DNA of 64,000 nucleotides, from assembly GCA_014801785.1 (NCBI GenBank), contig JAAVDN010000002.1, positions 62,001 to 126,000 of the forward strand. Reading direction: 5' to 3'. The position numbers and the translations under genes are program-made. Origin of the DNA: Bacteroides sp. (lineage in GTDB: Bacteria; Bacteroidota; Bacteroidia; Bacteroidales; Muribaculaceae). The notes under the pieces were generated by a model. It made no database searches, had not been told where the DNA came from, and worked only from the letters and a program-made list of their open reading frames with translations. Each line of letters begins with the position of its first letter. Positions within the stretch are counted from its first letter, which is position 1. This document shows, piece by piece, positions 27,615 to 37,082 of this stretch.

Positions 27615-27821
27615 TTATCTGCAAATATCTATAATAAGCGGCGTTAATGCAAGAATAGCGATAATTACCGCGATCCAGCCAAAACGGCGGAAGTCGTCGG
27701 CGTACAGCCCCCAGGGACGGAGAAAGGAGCGCCGCAGCTCAAAGCGGCAAAAACGATTAAACAAGATGTAGCCACGGAAAGAGAGAAGAAAAAAGCGAAG
27801 AAGATTGTTAAAGGTTTTCAT
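27615..27821 (-). CDS. Small hypothetical membrane protein
   Basis: 68-aa ORF with C-terminal hydrophobic helix WIAVIIAILALTPLIIDI. Confidence 0.45.
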   Translation of the reverse strand: MKTFNNLLRFFLLSFRGYILFNRFCRFELRRSFLRPWGLYADDFRRFGWIAVIIAILALTPLIIDICR

Positions 27822-27926
27822 ATTGATAAGGGTATTATTTAGGCCGTTCGACGCTGTTTAAGCGCTTTTCAGGCGTTGAGTTATTAAGTTATTAAGGGAG
27901 GGAGAGAAACGAGGAGAGAGGGAATT

Positions 27927-28760
27927 TTAACGTATCATTTCGGCAATCTGTTTTTCTGTTTTGTATTGCAGATTGTAGAAAGAAAAACAATTCGGGTTAG
28001 TTAATCCCAAAGCGCTTGCGCGTTTCGTCATTTCGGCGATATCTGTAAGACTCCCGCCGTAGTCGCCCCAGTTTTCGCAACTAAGCCCGGAGCGCTCAAT
28101 AAATGCAAACTTATGGCGCCGGTTAAATGATGGATGGACAACCGGATAACACATGGTAAGGAGATTAAGCGGCTGGCTGGCTGATTTAACCTTTACCAAT
28201 AGATTCACGTTATCGTTTCCGGAGACCGAAAACGATCCGGCGTAAAGCTCAACCGACACCCCGCCAAGCTCCAGGCCGCGAATAACATTGAATAGTTTTG
28301 CGGCGGTGGTCATTATGTCGGAGGCTTCAACACTGCCACCGACCGCGGCGTTATAAACAATCGTTACAACGGGACGACGGGCAGACTGTTTTTTTATTGC
28401 TATCATATTACGGGGAGAGCCGGAAAGATAAGCGGGAACGCATGGAACAGCCCCTACATAAGAGAGCGTAAGCCGTTTTACTTCCTGGACGCCGTCAAAT
28501 CGATCGTTCATGATTTTAGTAACTTCTTCTTTGCCATAGTCCCAGCCGTTAAGCATCATGTTATTAGCCTCTGTATAATCTTTTGTTCCGCTGAACTCTA
28601 CATAGTCCGGATAAGTAGCTTTAGAGTGTAATAATGATTCATACCAGCCCGGGCCAAGCGGCGCCGTGTCAAGATATTCGGCAAATTCCGCAAGGCTGTT
28701 AAATTTTTTATTTACGGGTTTAGCCGCGGTTGTTCTGGAGGTTCTTTTTCTTCTTGCCAT
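27927..28760 (-). CDS. Degenerate vWA-like protein, partner of MoxR-like ATPase
   Basis: TIVYNAAVGGSVEASDIMTTAAKLFNVIRGLELGGVSVELYAG resembles a vWA strand-helix-strand core without DxSxS; directly downstream of the AAA gene. Confidence 0.5.
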   Translation of the reverse strand: MARRKRTSRTTAAKPVNKKFNSLAEFAEYLDTAPLGPGWYESLLHSKATYPDYVEFSGTKDYTEANNMMLNGWDYGKEEVTKIMNDRFDGVQEVKRLTLSYVGAVPCVPAYLSGSPRNMIAIKKQSARRPVVTIVYNAAVGGSVEASDIMTTAAKLFNVIRGLELGGVSVELYAGSFSVSGNDNVNLLVKVKSASQPLNLLTMCYPVVHPSFNRRHKFAFIERSGLSCENWGDYGGSLTDIAEMTKRASALGLTNPNCFSFYNLQYKTEKQIAEMIR

Positions 28761-28826
28761 GATATTATTTTTAAGGGGGTTATGTTTCGCCGGGGGTATA
28801 TCTTGACAACCCCCGGCGGGTTGATA

Positions 28827-30368
28827 TTAGGCGGCTAATTCTTCCAGGGCATGGAACCATTTATTAGAGCCGATACAACGGGAAGAGATTTGTCTAATTA
28901 TTGACTTCTCCAGGCCGGCAAACAAGCAGCACTCCAGGGCTCGCTTGCATCCACGGCGCGCCGCTTTTGCCTGAAGGGGTTTTAACGCCCTGATTGCAAG
29001 GTCAATTTCTATTCCGGTTTTTTCGATAGCTTCACGCACAGCGGCGGCAAAGTCGCACAAGTCGCCGTCATCCCCTGTTACTATCATATCCATTTCCCGG
29101 CAGTAGTCTATTTTAATTTTAGACAAGAACCGAGTTCCGGCGCTATAATCTTGTTTTTGCGCGGCGCTATATTTGCTATCAGCTCCGAAACCGCAGGTAT
29201 TACCGGCGGCGATGCAATAAAAATCGGGGTGTTTCTCTACCATTCCCAGCCCTGGAACCTCAAGGCGGCCATTTGCTAAGGCGTCATTTATTGCGGTGCA
29301 GGCATCAGCGGCGGAGCGATCCCACTCATCCCACAGCCATACACCGCCATTAATCCAGGCGCGCGTAAAAGCCGTAAACATGTGATTTCCGTTAACATCA
29401 GCGGCGCCGGTTAGGTCATATTTCAGATCAGATTTTCCCGATATGTAACATTCAAGCTTTAGAGCTTCCGCAATCTGACGGGCCATAAATGATTTGCCGG
29501 TACCGGCGGGGCCGTATAGATATACCGCGCGGAACTCTTTCAGGTCCTCAAGGACTTCAGCAAAGGCAGGATGCACCCGGCCCGTAACCTCAACCGTGGA
29601 GCCATCGAACAGCTTGACGATGTTCTTTCCATTAGCCGCGGCGGCCGCTTCTCTCTTTGCCGCTTCTTCAGCGGCCCGGGCTTCGGCCTCCATCCGCGCC
29701 CGTTCTTCTTTCCAATCTTCAAAAGCGCGCGTTATTATTGCCCGGTAAGCCTCAACAGCCGGAGAAAGAGCCGGAACCAGTACAGCCGCACCCGAAACCG
29801 TTTCAGGCATTCCCGGCTCTTCTCTTTCTTCAACAAGAGCCCCGGCAAACTCTTTGCCGTAACCCTCAAGAGATTCGCGTAACGCCGGCATGATCGCTAG
29901 GATGTTTTTTAACGCTGAAACTTCTTCAACGCCGGGAACCTGGAAAGCATCAGAACCGGCAACAGGCGCCGACATGGGAGCAACAGACGCTCCAACAGCA
30001 GACGCACCAGCAGAAGAGACAACACCCGCCGCGGATTCTTCACCCGAACCGCCGTTATTACGCCCTCCAGGACGAGAGCCAGTAGCTTTTTCCCGTATTT
30101 CGTTGAACTCTTTCGACCCCTCCCACACAATAACAGCCCCGGGGATAAGCTCCAGGATTCCGGCAGCATCCGCCGACGAAAGCCGGACAGATTTCAAGCA
30201 CCCGTGAAGATTCCCCCCTTTTTCCCGGATCTCCTTTGCGCTCCCATCTTCCGCAACCAGTGACCCCGAATAATAACCCAGGACCGCAACCCCCAGCGTT
30301 TCAGATTCCCAAACGGCACACTTGGCGCCGTTAATATAAAGCTGTTTTTCGTTCTCTTTCTTTGCCAT
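28827..30368 (-). CDS. MoxR-like AAA+ ATPase with Ala/Gly-rich linker
   Basis: YLYGPAGTGKSFMARQIAEAL Walker A; GGVWLWDEWDRSAADACTAINDALANGRLEVPGLG Walker B region. Confidence 0.87.
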   Translation of the reverse strand: MAKKENEKQLYINGAKCAVWESETLGVAVLGYYSGSLVAEDGSAKEIREKGGNLHGCLKSVRLSSADAAGILELIPGAVIVWEGSKEFNEIREKATGSRPGGRNNGGSGEESAAGVVSSAGASAVGASVAPMSAPVAGSDAFQVPGVEEVSALKNILAIMPALRESLEGYGKEFAGALVEEREEPGMPETVSGAAVLVPALSPAVEAYRAIITRAFEDWKEERARMEAEARAAEEAAKREAAAAANGKNIVKLFDGSTVEVTGRVHPAFAEVLEDLKEFRAVYLYGPAGTGKSFMARQIAEALKLECYISGKSDLKYDLTGAADVNGNHMFTAFTRAWINGGVWLWDEWDRSAADACTAINDALANGRLEVPGLGMVEKHPDFYCIAAGNTCGFGADSKYSAAQKQDYSAGTRFLSKIKIDYCREMDMIVTGDDGDLCDFAAAVREAIEKTGIEIDLAIRALKPLQAKAARRGCKRALECCLFAGLEKSIIRQISSRCIGSNKWFHALEELAA

Positions 30369-30506
30369 GTCAGAAGGATTTAGTAATTTTGGATAGATTT
30401 AGTAATTTAGATTTAGGGTTGTGCAGTCCGGGAGGATAGCCAACCCTTTTTTTCTGTTTCGGGAGGAGGTTTTAACCCCTTTGGGGTCTCTCTCTCTTTC
30501 GATATA

Positions 30507-30538
30507 CAAAGGTAGTAATTTTGTGAGAATTTACCAAA
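30507..30538 (-). promoter_or_regulatory. Minus-strand promoter (TTTG-N20-TACCTTTG) for accessory/early operon
   Basis: Plus-strand CAAAGGTA 30507-30514 and CAAA 30535-30538. Confidence 0.65.
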
Positions 30539-30825
30539 TTTTTTTAGGCTTTTTTTTGCTTAAATTTGAAAATTTTTCTCTGTATATCAATTAGTTACAG
30601 CCGTATTACACTAAAAATTCATCATTCACATTTAACAAAACAGTGGTGTTAATCGGCAGTTAGTAAAGCCATTTATTTGTAACTCATTATATTACAGTGA
30701 TTTACAAAGAGCAATCAAGAAGACAAAGGGGTGCGGGGGGTTAAGGGCTTAGAGCTGAAAAAATTTTATGTGGGACTCAAAAAAATTTTTTTATTATGAA
30801 ATTAAGGGAGCATAACAGGGTAAAA

Positions 30826-30853
30826 ACACCTCCAAGCATACGTTTGGAGGTGT
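30826..30853 (-). terminator. Terminator oriented for minus-strand transcription
   Basis: ACACCTCCAA (30826-30835) / TTGGAGGTGT (30844-30853); minus-strand RNA stem followed by UUUU. Confidence 0.8.
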
Positions 30854-31254
30854 CAGTCAAGATATGTTACTGCTTATCATTCCAATAGTAACACTCTGAT
30901 TTTAAGGATAGTTAGATATATTAAGTCTCCAAGTATAAGGTATATTTTTATAAAATATATACATATCAAGATAAATTATCTAAAAATGATAAAAGAGAAT
31001 GTATATATAAATTATTTATGCAGGTGAATTGATATTTTGATATTAAGCCTGTGATTTTTAAGCAGTTAAACAGACAAGCATAAAAAGACAGAGCAGGTGC
31101 AATAGCGACCGATTTAGGATTTCTATGGGTTAATTCAACGCATTTTGGGTCTATTTGAAGCTTGGGGAAATACTTTAATGGCTTAGTATAGTGTGTGGAG
31201 TCTATAACTATCAAGTATGAAGGGAGGGAAGGGAGCGAGCGGAATTGGAAAAGC

Positions 31255-31285
31255 TTGCAAAAGTGCGAAAAAATCATTATCTTTA
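31255..31285 (+). promoter_or_regulatory. Putative plus-strand promoter (TTG-N20-TATCTTTA) for replication module
   Basis: TTG 31255-31257 and TATCTTTA 31278-31285. Confidence 0.45.
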
Positions 31286-31306
31286 TAAAGAGAAGTTGAA
31301 CAGGTA

Positions 31307-32206
31307 ATGAAGATGAATAGAGCTCCGGTGCGTTATGGCTTACCCTATCAGGGGAGCAAGAACAAGATAGCAGACTGGCTTATTGGGTGTCTGCCGTCGG
31401 CGCGTGTATTTTACGACATATTTGCCGGAGGGTGTTCAGTTTCGCACAAGGCTCTGTTGTCCGGTAAATATGAGAAAATATTTATATCCGACATCAACGA
31501 CTCAGTAAAATTATTTTCCGCCTGTCTGCGTGGAGAGCTACCGGATGGTTCTGAATGGATAAGCCGGAACAGATTTTATCAGAACAAGGACATAGACCCG
31601 TATATTAGACTGATATGGTCATTCGGAAACAATCAGAAGCATTATTTATACTCTCCGGAACTGGAGGGATATAAACATCTTCTCCACCGTATGCTGTTCA
31701 GTGAGGATCGAGAAGAGCGTCGGGAGCTTTTCAAGAATATACTTCGGGAGCAGTCTCGGCTTGGCATAGAACGAGGCGGAGATCTTCAGAGTTATGAGCG
31801 TCATCTGTCTTTGGAGAAAGTTTCGCAAAGCCTGCGAGGTATCAGTCCCGGCAGCTGGGACGTCAATATCCGGGATTATCGGCAGTTAACCTTTGAGTCT
31901 GACGGTATCATCTACTGTGATATACCCTACAAGGGTCGTAGGAAATACATAGACCGTGAGTTTGATTATGACGAGTTCTATGACTGGGCTTGCAGACAGA
32001 CATTGCCTGTATTTATCTCCGAATACTCCATGCCTGAGAACAGATTTATCTGTATCGGCTCTCAGAGACGTAAAAGTTCCTTCTCGGCGAGTAATAACAG
32101 ATTACAGGAGACTGAGAAATTATATATACCGCGCGGTCATATCGAGATGGTCCGAGAGCTTGAAATCAGGCAATACGACCGAGTGTTTCTCCAGACAAGA
32201 TTCTAA
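31307..32206 (+). CDS. DNA adenine methylase, D12-class (Dam-like)
   Basis: LPYQGSKNKIADWL, VFYDIFAGGCSVSHKAL, IIYCDIPYKGRRKY (DPPY variant). Confidence 0.87.
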   Translation: MKMNRAPVRYGLPYQGSKNKIADWLIGCLPSARVFYDIFAGGCSVSHKALLSGKYEKIFISDINDSVKLFSACLRGELPDGSEWISRNRFYQNKDIDPYIRLIWSFGNNQKHYLYSPELEGYKHLLHRMLFSEDREERRELFKNILREQSRLGIERGGDLQSYERHLSLEKVSQSLRGISPGSWDVNIRDYRQLTFESDGIIYCDIPYKGRRKYIDREFDYDEFYDWACRQTLPVFISEYSMPENRFICIGSQRRKSSFSASNNRLQETEKLYIPRGHIEMVRELEIRQYDRVFLQTRF

Positions 32207-32218
32207 AACAACATCATA

Positions 32219-33772
32219 ATGATTAGCCAGCAACTTTACGAGTATATATCCGGCTGGCTTGCGGAGAGTGTTTTGAAGCTGTATGCCAGACAAAATCCGA
32301 ATACCAACCGCAAGCTGACAGGATGCGGCCGGAGCAAGAAATCTGCCGAATATTATACCGGCATAATATCTCGTCTGTCATGGGAAGCGATGTGTCGCAA
32401 CTCTGAATCGTGTATACTGACCGACCAGATAAGACTATATGTCTATAACGGCAGGTTCTTCGAGAGCGTAGATAATCCGCGCAGTTTCATCCGGCAGGCC
32501 CTTAAAGAGATGTTCCTGCGGCTTGAGATAGGAGAATACGTCCACAGGACCAGCGTGCTTGATAATATCTCTAAAGAGTGCACAGAGACAATCCTCAACT
32601 CTTCGAGATACCTGTATATTCCGGATAGAAAATATATAGCCTTTGAGAACCGGATATTCAATCTGGATACAGGACGGGCGCTTGAGTTCAATATCAAGTA
32701 TAGGCCGTTTATTCATCTCGATATAGAATATCACGAACAGGAAGAATTATATAGACTCTGCGAACAGAAATACGGCTATGCACTCAATCCATGCCGGCTG
32801 TGGGACAAGACCATCGGAGCCAAGCCGATTAATGGCGCTGTTCCCGGAATACTGCCTAATGACAATATCCGAGAAGATTTCAGGCAATGGTGCGGGACAA
32901 TATTGCTTGACCCGGAGAGATTCAAAAGCGAATATGCCTGTTTTCTTTACGGACCCGGCGCCAACGGAAAGAGCGTTCTTGCCAACGTCATCGGAGCCGT
33001 TTTCGGCGAGAAATACGTCTCACGTCTTACTATCACACAACTCTTCAAGGAAGCCAACGGTCAAGAAGCGAATCTCGCCTCACTGAAGGGAAAACTTGTC
33101 AACCTTGTAGGGGATATGACAGATACCGACCTGTCGTCAAACAGCCTCTTCAAGGAATTTGCCAGCAAAGGCCTGATGGAGGTGCGAGTGCCGTATGCGA
33201 CCGCCCCCATCAAGGTAGCAGCCACTCCCCTGCTCTGCTGTACAAACAAGATTCCGGAATCAAAAGATGACTCTGAAGGATTTCATCGCAGATTCATGGT
33301 TATCGCTACAACTAAATATCAGTACAAGGGAGAAGACCGCGATCCTCAGCTGACAGCCAAGCTGTCTGCACCGGAAGCCCGGATGTATATTTTCCACTGG
33401 ATATACAAAGGCTATCGAAAGGTAGTACGCAACGGTGGAGATATAGATTTAAGCGATGACACGCGCTATCTGAACGAGGCAATAGCCGATGAGAGCAACT
33501 CTGTCAGACGATGGTGGGCCAGACAAGGATATATACCCGTCATGTATCCCGAACCCAAGAACGACCCGCGCTGGCGCTCCGTCATGAGTCTTTACAATGA
33601 GTATCGGTCATACGCCGAACAAGAAGGAAACAGGGCTGTAAGGTATCAGGATTTCCTCTCCATGCTCCGCAACCGGGGGTTCAGCCAGGAATCCGGAAAC
33701 GAGAAAAAGCTCAGAGGAGCCGGCCTGGGAGTCTGCATAGAAAAGCCACAGGAATCTGAACTTGAGAAATAA
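32219..33772 (+). CDS. Phage/plasmid SF3 helicase-primase (P4/D5 family)
   Basis: FLYGPGANGKSVLANVIGAVFG Walker A; LVNLVGDM; FHRRFMVI. Confidence 0.92.
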   Translation: MISQQLYEYISGWLAESVLKLYARQNPNTNRKLTGCGRSKKSAEYYTGIISRLSWEAMCRNSESCILTDQIRLYVYNGRFFESVDNPRSFIRQALKEMFLRLEIGEYVHRTSVLDNISKECTETILNSSRYLYIPDRKYIAFENRIFNLDTGRALEFNIKYRPFIHLDIEYHEQEELYRLCEQKYGYALNPCRLWDKTIGAKPINGAVPGILPNDNIREDFRQWCGTILLDPERFKSEYACFLYGPGANGKSVLANVIGAVFGEKYVSRLTITQLFKEANGQEANLASLKGKLVNLVGDMTDTDLSSNSLFKEFASKGLMEVRVPYATAPIKVAATPLLCCTNKIPESKDDSEGFHRRFMVIATTKYQYKGEDRDPQLTAKLSAPEARMYIFHWIYKGYRKVVRNGGDIDLSDDTRYLNEAIADESNSVRRWWARQGYIPVMYPEPKNDPRWRSVMSLYNEYRSYAEQEGNRAVRYQDFLSMLRNRGFSQESGNEKKLRGAGLGVCIEKPQESELEK

Positions 33773-33780
33773 ATAATAAC

Positions 33781-34068
33781 ATGGAGAACGAACTTGAGAA
33801 AGTGTTGCGATGTGTCAGCCAGGCATACGATATTCCTGTGCGAGTTATCTTGTCACGCAATCAGGGTCGGGTAGCGACCGAAGCGCGCTGCGTGGCCATA
33901 CATATTGCCTTCATGCGATTTAAGACCAATGTTTCACAACTGGTGTCTTTCTTTCATCGCTGCAAGTCTGCAATCTATTGGGCAATAGATAAATATTCCT
34001 GGTTACTCAAACACGATCGCCAGATACGAGAAAACTATCAGTCTGTCATAAGGCTGCTTGAGAAATAA
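33781..34068 (+). CDS. DnaA C-terminal (domain IV)-like HTH protein
   Basis: VSQAYDIPVRVILSRNQGRVATEARCVAIHIAF...VSFFHRCKSAIYWAIDK resembles Bac_DnaA_C. Confidence 0.7.
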   Translation: MENELEKVLRCVSQAYDIPVRVILSRNQGRVATEARCVAIHIAFMRFKTNVSQLVSFFHRCKSAIYWAIDKYSWLLKHDRQIRENYQSVIRLLEK

Positions 34069-34078
34069 ATTTATAGAC

Positions 34079-34582
34079 ATGCCAAGGAAATTTTTAGTCA
34101 AGAACAAACCTGAGTTCTCATTCAAGTATTCAGGTTTTAAAGTCGAGATTTTCTATCACGAAAAGCGCCGGGAACGTAATTATACGAGCATAACAACTGA
34201 GTCTGGAAATTTTTCCATGACCCTTACAGGTTTTACACACGGGTATCTGCTTGCCAGCGCCATACAGGGGAAACATGAGAATATACACGGATTCTGTGTG
34301 CTGATCTATACTATCTCTGACAGATTATTTCAAGATTCCGAGTTGGCTGAAAGTATTATGGATGCCGTCAGCCTCAGTATTGACAGCGCACTCTCGGAGG
34401 GAGGACGTGAGGCGCTTAAAGTGACAGTCGCGGAAGATGATGCACAGGAGGCGCTCCTCAGAGAAATTATCGCAGGACCCGATGCCGACCTGGATAGAGA
34501 TGAGGCGACTGACATGATACGAGAGGCTATGAGAAGTTTTACTCACAAAAGCAGAGCCGCAGACACAGATGAAAAAGAATAA
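34079..34582 (+). CDS. Hypothetical phage protein
   Basis: Complete ORF in colinear operon; ATG at 34079. Confidence 0.65.
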   Translation: MPRKFLVKNKPEFSFKYSGFKVEIFYHEKRRERNYTSITTESGNFSMTLTGFTHGYLLASAIQGKHENIHGFCVLIYTISDRLFQDSELAESIMDAVSLSIDSALSEGGREALKVTVAEDDAQEALLREIIAGPDADLDRDEATDMIREAMRSFTHKSRAADTDEKE

Positions 34583-35198
34583 GACTCCACAAGGAGGGGT
34601 TTTCAACCCTTATGTCGCCCGCTTCTGGGTTAAGCTGTGGATGCGATGTTACCAGGAGGGGATTTATGATGCGTATGACGCACAAGACCCCGGAGAGTGT
34701 CACGAATGGCTCGAATATACCTCGCGCCCGGGGTATTACGGCTTCATGAAGAAGCGCAAGTCGGATTATATTGATGACTTATTGCTGTGGCTCTCGGAAC
34801 TCTCTTATGATATAAACATGAGAAATGTCTTCAAGCGATATGTGCGCGATCTGGGACGCGGAACGAGAATATATTATAATCTGGCTTATCATGTTGCCCA
34901 GGAGTTCTACAATAAGGGTCTGAGAGACTTTATCGACGCGCCATGTGTCTGTTCTATGGAAGATTTCAGGCTTATGGTCTCAACAAAAAAAGGAGTGAGG
35001 CCCTGGCCGCTATGGACCAGATCGGGAATAAAAATGATAGACCGTGACCAAGTGGTCGATATAGCTCATGACATACTGGGATACATGCAGGATCTTTACA
35101 CAGAGACAGGCTTCAAACTATCTCCGAGTGCTGCTTCGTTCAAGATTTTCAGACGTTGTATCAATCAGGCCCGAGTGGGTTATGTAGATTATTCATGA
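34569..35198 (+). CDS. Hypothetical phage protein
   Basis: Overlaps upstream ORF by 14 nt, colinear. Confidence 0.65.
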   Translation: MKKNKTPQGGVFNPYVARFWVKLWMRCYQEGIYDAYDAQDPGECHEWLEYTSRPGYYGFMKKRKSDYIDDLLLWLSELSYDINMRNVFKRYVRDLGRGTRIYYNLAYHVAQEFYNKGLRDFIDAPCVCSMEDFRLMVSTKKGVRPWPLWTRSGIKMIDRDQVVDIAHDILGYMQDLYTETGFKLSPSAASFKIFRRCINQARVGYVDYS

Positions 35199-35199
35199 T

Positions 35200-35568
35200 A
35201 TGCCGAAAAGAGGTCTGAGTATAAATATTCCGGTCGGATATTTTTCAGGAGCGCTTGATAATAATCTTATATTACTTCCATTGGGGTTATACTATAATCA
35301 AGAGCTGTCACGAGCCCGACTTGGCTCGCGTGTCGGTCTGACTCATGGCTGGCGTAAGGCCACCAGGTATATTATCCGGCGTTGCAAAGTATCGGCCACA
35401 ACAGCCGTTTTCGGATTTATGCTGACCCATCTCTACGGTTCCGATATGACCCGAGAGAGATTTTATGAGATATGGCTCTCAGACGCTGTACGCGAAGGAT
35501 ATGGCAGAAACGATATGTCTACAGATGAGTATCTTTTGCTTGAGCTTAAAGATATTGATAAAACATGA
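35200..35568 (+). CDS. Hypothetical phage protein
   Basis: Colinear ORF with overlapping stop/start to next gene. Confidence 0.6.
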   Translation: MPKRGLSINIPVGYFSGALDNNLILLPLGLYYNQELSRARLGSRVGLTHGWRKATRYIIRRCKVSATTAVFGFMLTHLYGSDMTRERFYEIWLSDAVREGYGRNDMSTDEYLLLELKDIDKT

Positions 35569-36293
35569 GCGAGATAAAAATACCATTAAGGCCGAAGGAT
35601 GATTCACGGTTCAGCGCAATAAAGAAAATCGAGAAAGACTGCCTTGTGCATAATGTTCTTTATGGATGTCGTAACGAGGAGTCGTTTATCAGGTATTTTC
35701 CCGAATACGCCGGAGTAGACGGCAAATCAACTCCAAACTCGAAGAAAGCCGCCAAGCAGTTTTTTTCATACGCCCGTCACAAAGAGTTTCAGGACTCTTA
35801 CCGGATTACGCTTCACGAGTTTTTAAACTCTCGCGTCAGAAATGAAAACAATCTTAGTCCGACAGACAGTGGCGGTGATGAAGCTATAGAACCTCGCCTC
35901 ACCTCTGATTCCACTGACAAGCGTAAGGATCAGGCTTTGCGTTCACTCCTGGATCAGGCGATGAGTCTTGTGGAACACAATTCAGCGCTGGATCCGGATT
36001 CCCTTAAAGTAGTGACGGATATTTTCAATAAGCTTGGCTTCTTGAAAACCGAAGAAAGTAAAATTGAAGCTCCGAGGCGTTATCTGCCTGTGCGTTGCAT
36101 TAGCGAATGTCAGTATAGATTATTCGTCGAGAGTCATATCGAGTCCGGGGAAATCGAAAACGAGTGTCTGAGATGCAAGGCGCTTGCGTTCGCGCGCGAG
36201 AAAGGGTTCATCTACGACCCCACCAGAAATCTCCTTCCCAAACCTCCGGAGGAACAACTACCGTTAATAAAAGTTAATAATATTGCTAAATAG
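35565..36293 (+). CDS. Hypothetical phage protein (possible terminase small subunit by position)
   Basis: ATGA overlap with upstream ORF; N-terminal helical region; position before packaging genes only. Confidence 0.4.
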   Translation: MSEIKIPLRPKDDSRFSAIKKIEKDCLVHNVLYGCRNEESFIRYFPEYAGVDGKSTPNSKKAAKQFFSYARHKEFQDSYRITLHEFLNSRVRNENNLSPTDSGGDEAIEPRLTSDSTDKRKDQALRSLLDQAMSLVEHNSALDPDSLKVVTDIFNKLGFLKTEESKIEAPRRYLPVRCISECQYRLFVESHIESGEIENECLRCKALAFAREKGFIYDPTRNLLPKPPEEQLPLIKVNNIAK

Positions 36294-36324
36294 CGGTAAA
36301 TCTACAATCTGAGGGGAGGGGTAC

Positions 36325-36355
36325 TTGTTTAAATCATAGGAACATGCTACCTTTG
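36325..36355 (+). promoter_or_regulatory. Promoter (TTG-N20-TACCTTTG)
   Basis: TTG 36325-36327; TACCTTTG 36348-36355. Confidence 0.7.
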
Positions 36356-36389
36356 TTGCAACCTGAGAGAAACCAAAAGACACACTTCG

Positions 36390-36593
36390 ATGAGACTCAC
36401 TATATTAAATATTCTCAACAATAATTTTTTGATTGGTATACTCAGTATTATCTGCCCTTCAGTGATTCAGACTAAGCCAATCGACTACAGTCCCATGACT
36501 GATGCCGAGGCTCTGGCTTCGGACTGGGCGGCTGTGGGATCTTATATTCAGAACGCCTATGAAACCCTCAGCGGAACAACCGGAAGAAAATAA
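36390..36593 (+). CDS. Small exported/membrane-anchored protein
   Basis: N-terminal hydrophobic segment NNFLIGILSIICPSVI; ATG 35 bp after promoter. Confidence 0.5.
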   Translation: MRLTILNILNNNFLIGILSIICPSVIQTKPIDYSPMTDAEALASDWAAVGSYIQNAYETLSGTTGRK

Positions 36594-37011
36594 CACGTTA
36601 TCCACCTCTTCCAATAACGTAAGCGTATCCGATATATCCTACAGCCCTCCAAGCGAAGACGGGGCAATACTGACAAGGATTCAGAGAACAGAAATAATAT
36701 CGGGTCCCCTCCCCCATCCTGACCTTTTACGGGAGTATGACAAGATTATTGAAAATGCACCCGAGCGCATCATGGTTATGGCAGAAAAACAACAAGACAG
36801 TCGGATAGAGGGAGAAAAAGAAGACAGGAAGGCAGTAACAAGGGGGCAATGGATGGGTCTTACAGTAATCATCCTTATCCTCGGACTCGTAACCTTGTTC
36901 GTATTCACAGGCCATGAAACCGCAGCGTATATTCTACTCGGTATCGGAGTGGCTACTATCGTAACGGCATTTCTCAAAACAAATACAAGCAAGAAGTCGG
37001 ACAAGAGTTAA
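36559..37011 (+). CDS. DUF2335-like membrane protein
   Basis: SGPLPHPDLLREYDKIIENAPERIMVMAEKQQDSRI followed by two TM helices; ATG at 36559. Confidence 0.75.
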   Translation: MKPSAEQPEENNTLSTSSNNVSVSDISYSPPSEDGAILTRIQRTEIISGPLPHPDLLREYDKIIENAPERIMVMAEKQQDSRIEGEKEDRKAVTRGQWMGLTVIILILGLVTLFVFTGHETAAYILLGIGVATIVTAFLKTNTSKKSDKS

Positions 37012-37079
37012 CGACCCTCTACACACAAAACGCCCCGTTCAGATTAATCTCAACGGGGCGTTTTGTGTGTAGAGGGTCG
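37012..37079. terminator. 28-bp perfect inverted repeat between convergent genes
   Basis: CGACCCTCTACACACAAAACGCCCCGTT (37012-37039) / AACGGGGCGTTTTGTGTGTAGAGGGTCG (37052-37079). Confidence 0.95.
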
Positions 37080-37082
37080 GAA

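Noticed and set aside
30966-31277. 103-aa minus-strand ORF in the control region
   Set aside because: Low-complexity composition and no RBS context; more likely untranslated sequence.
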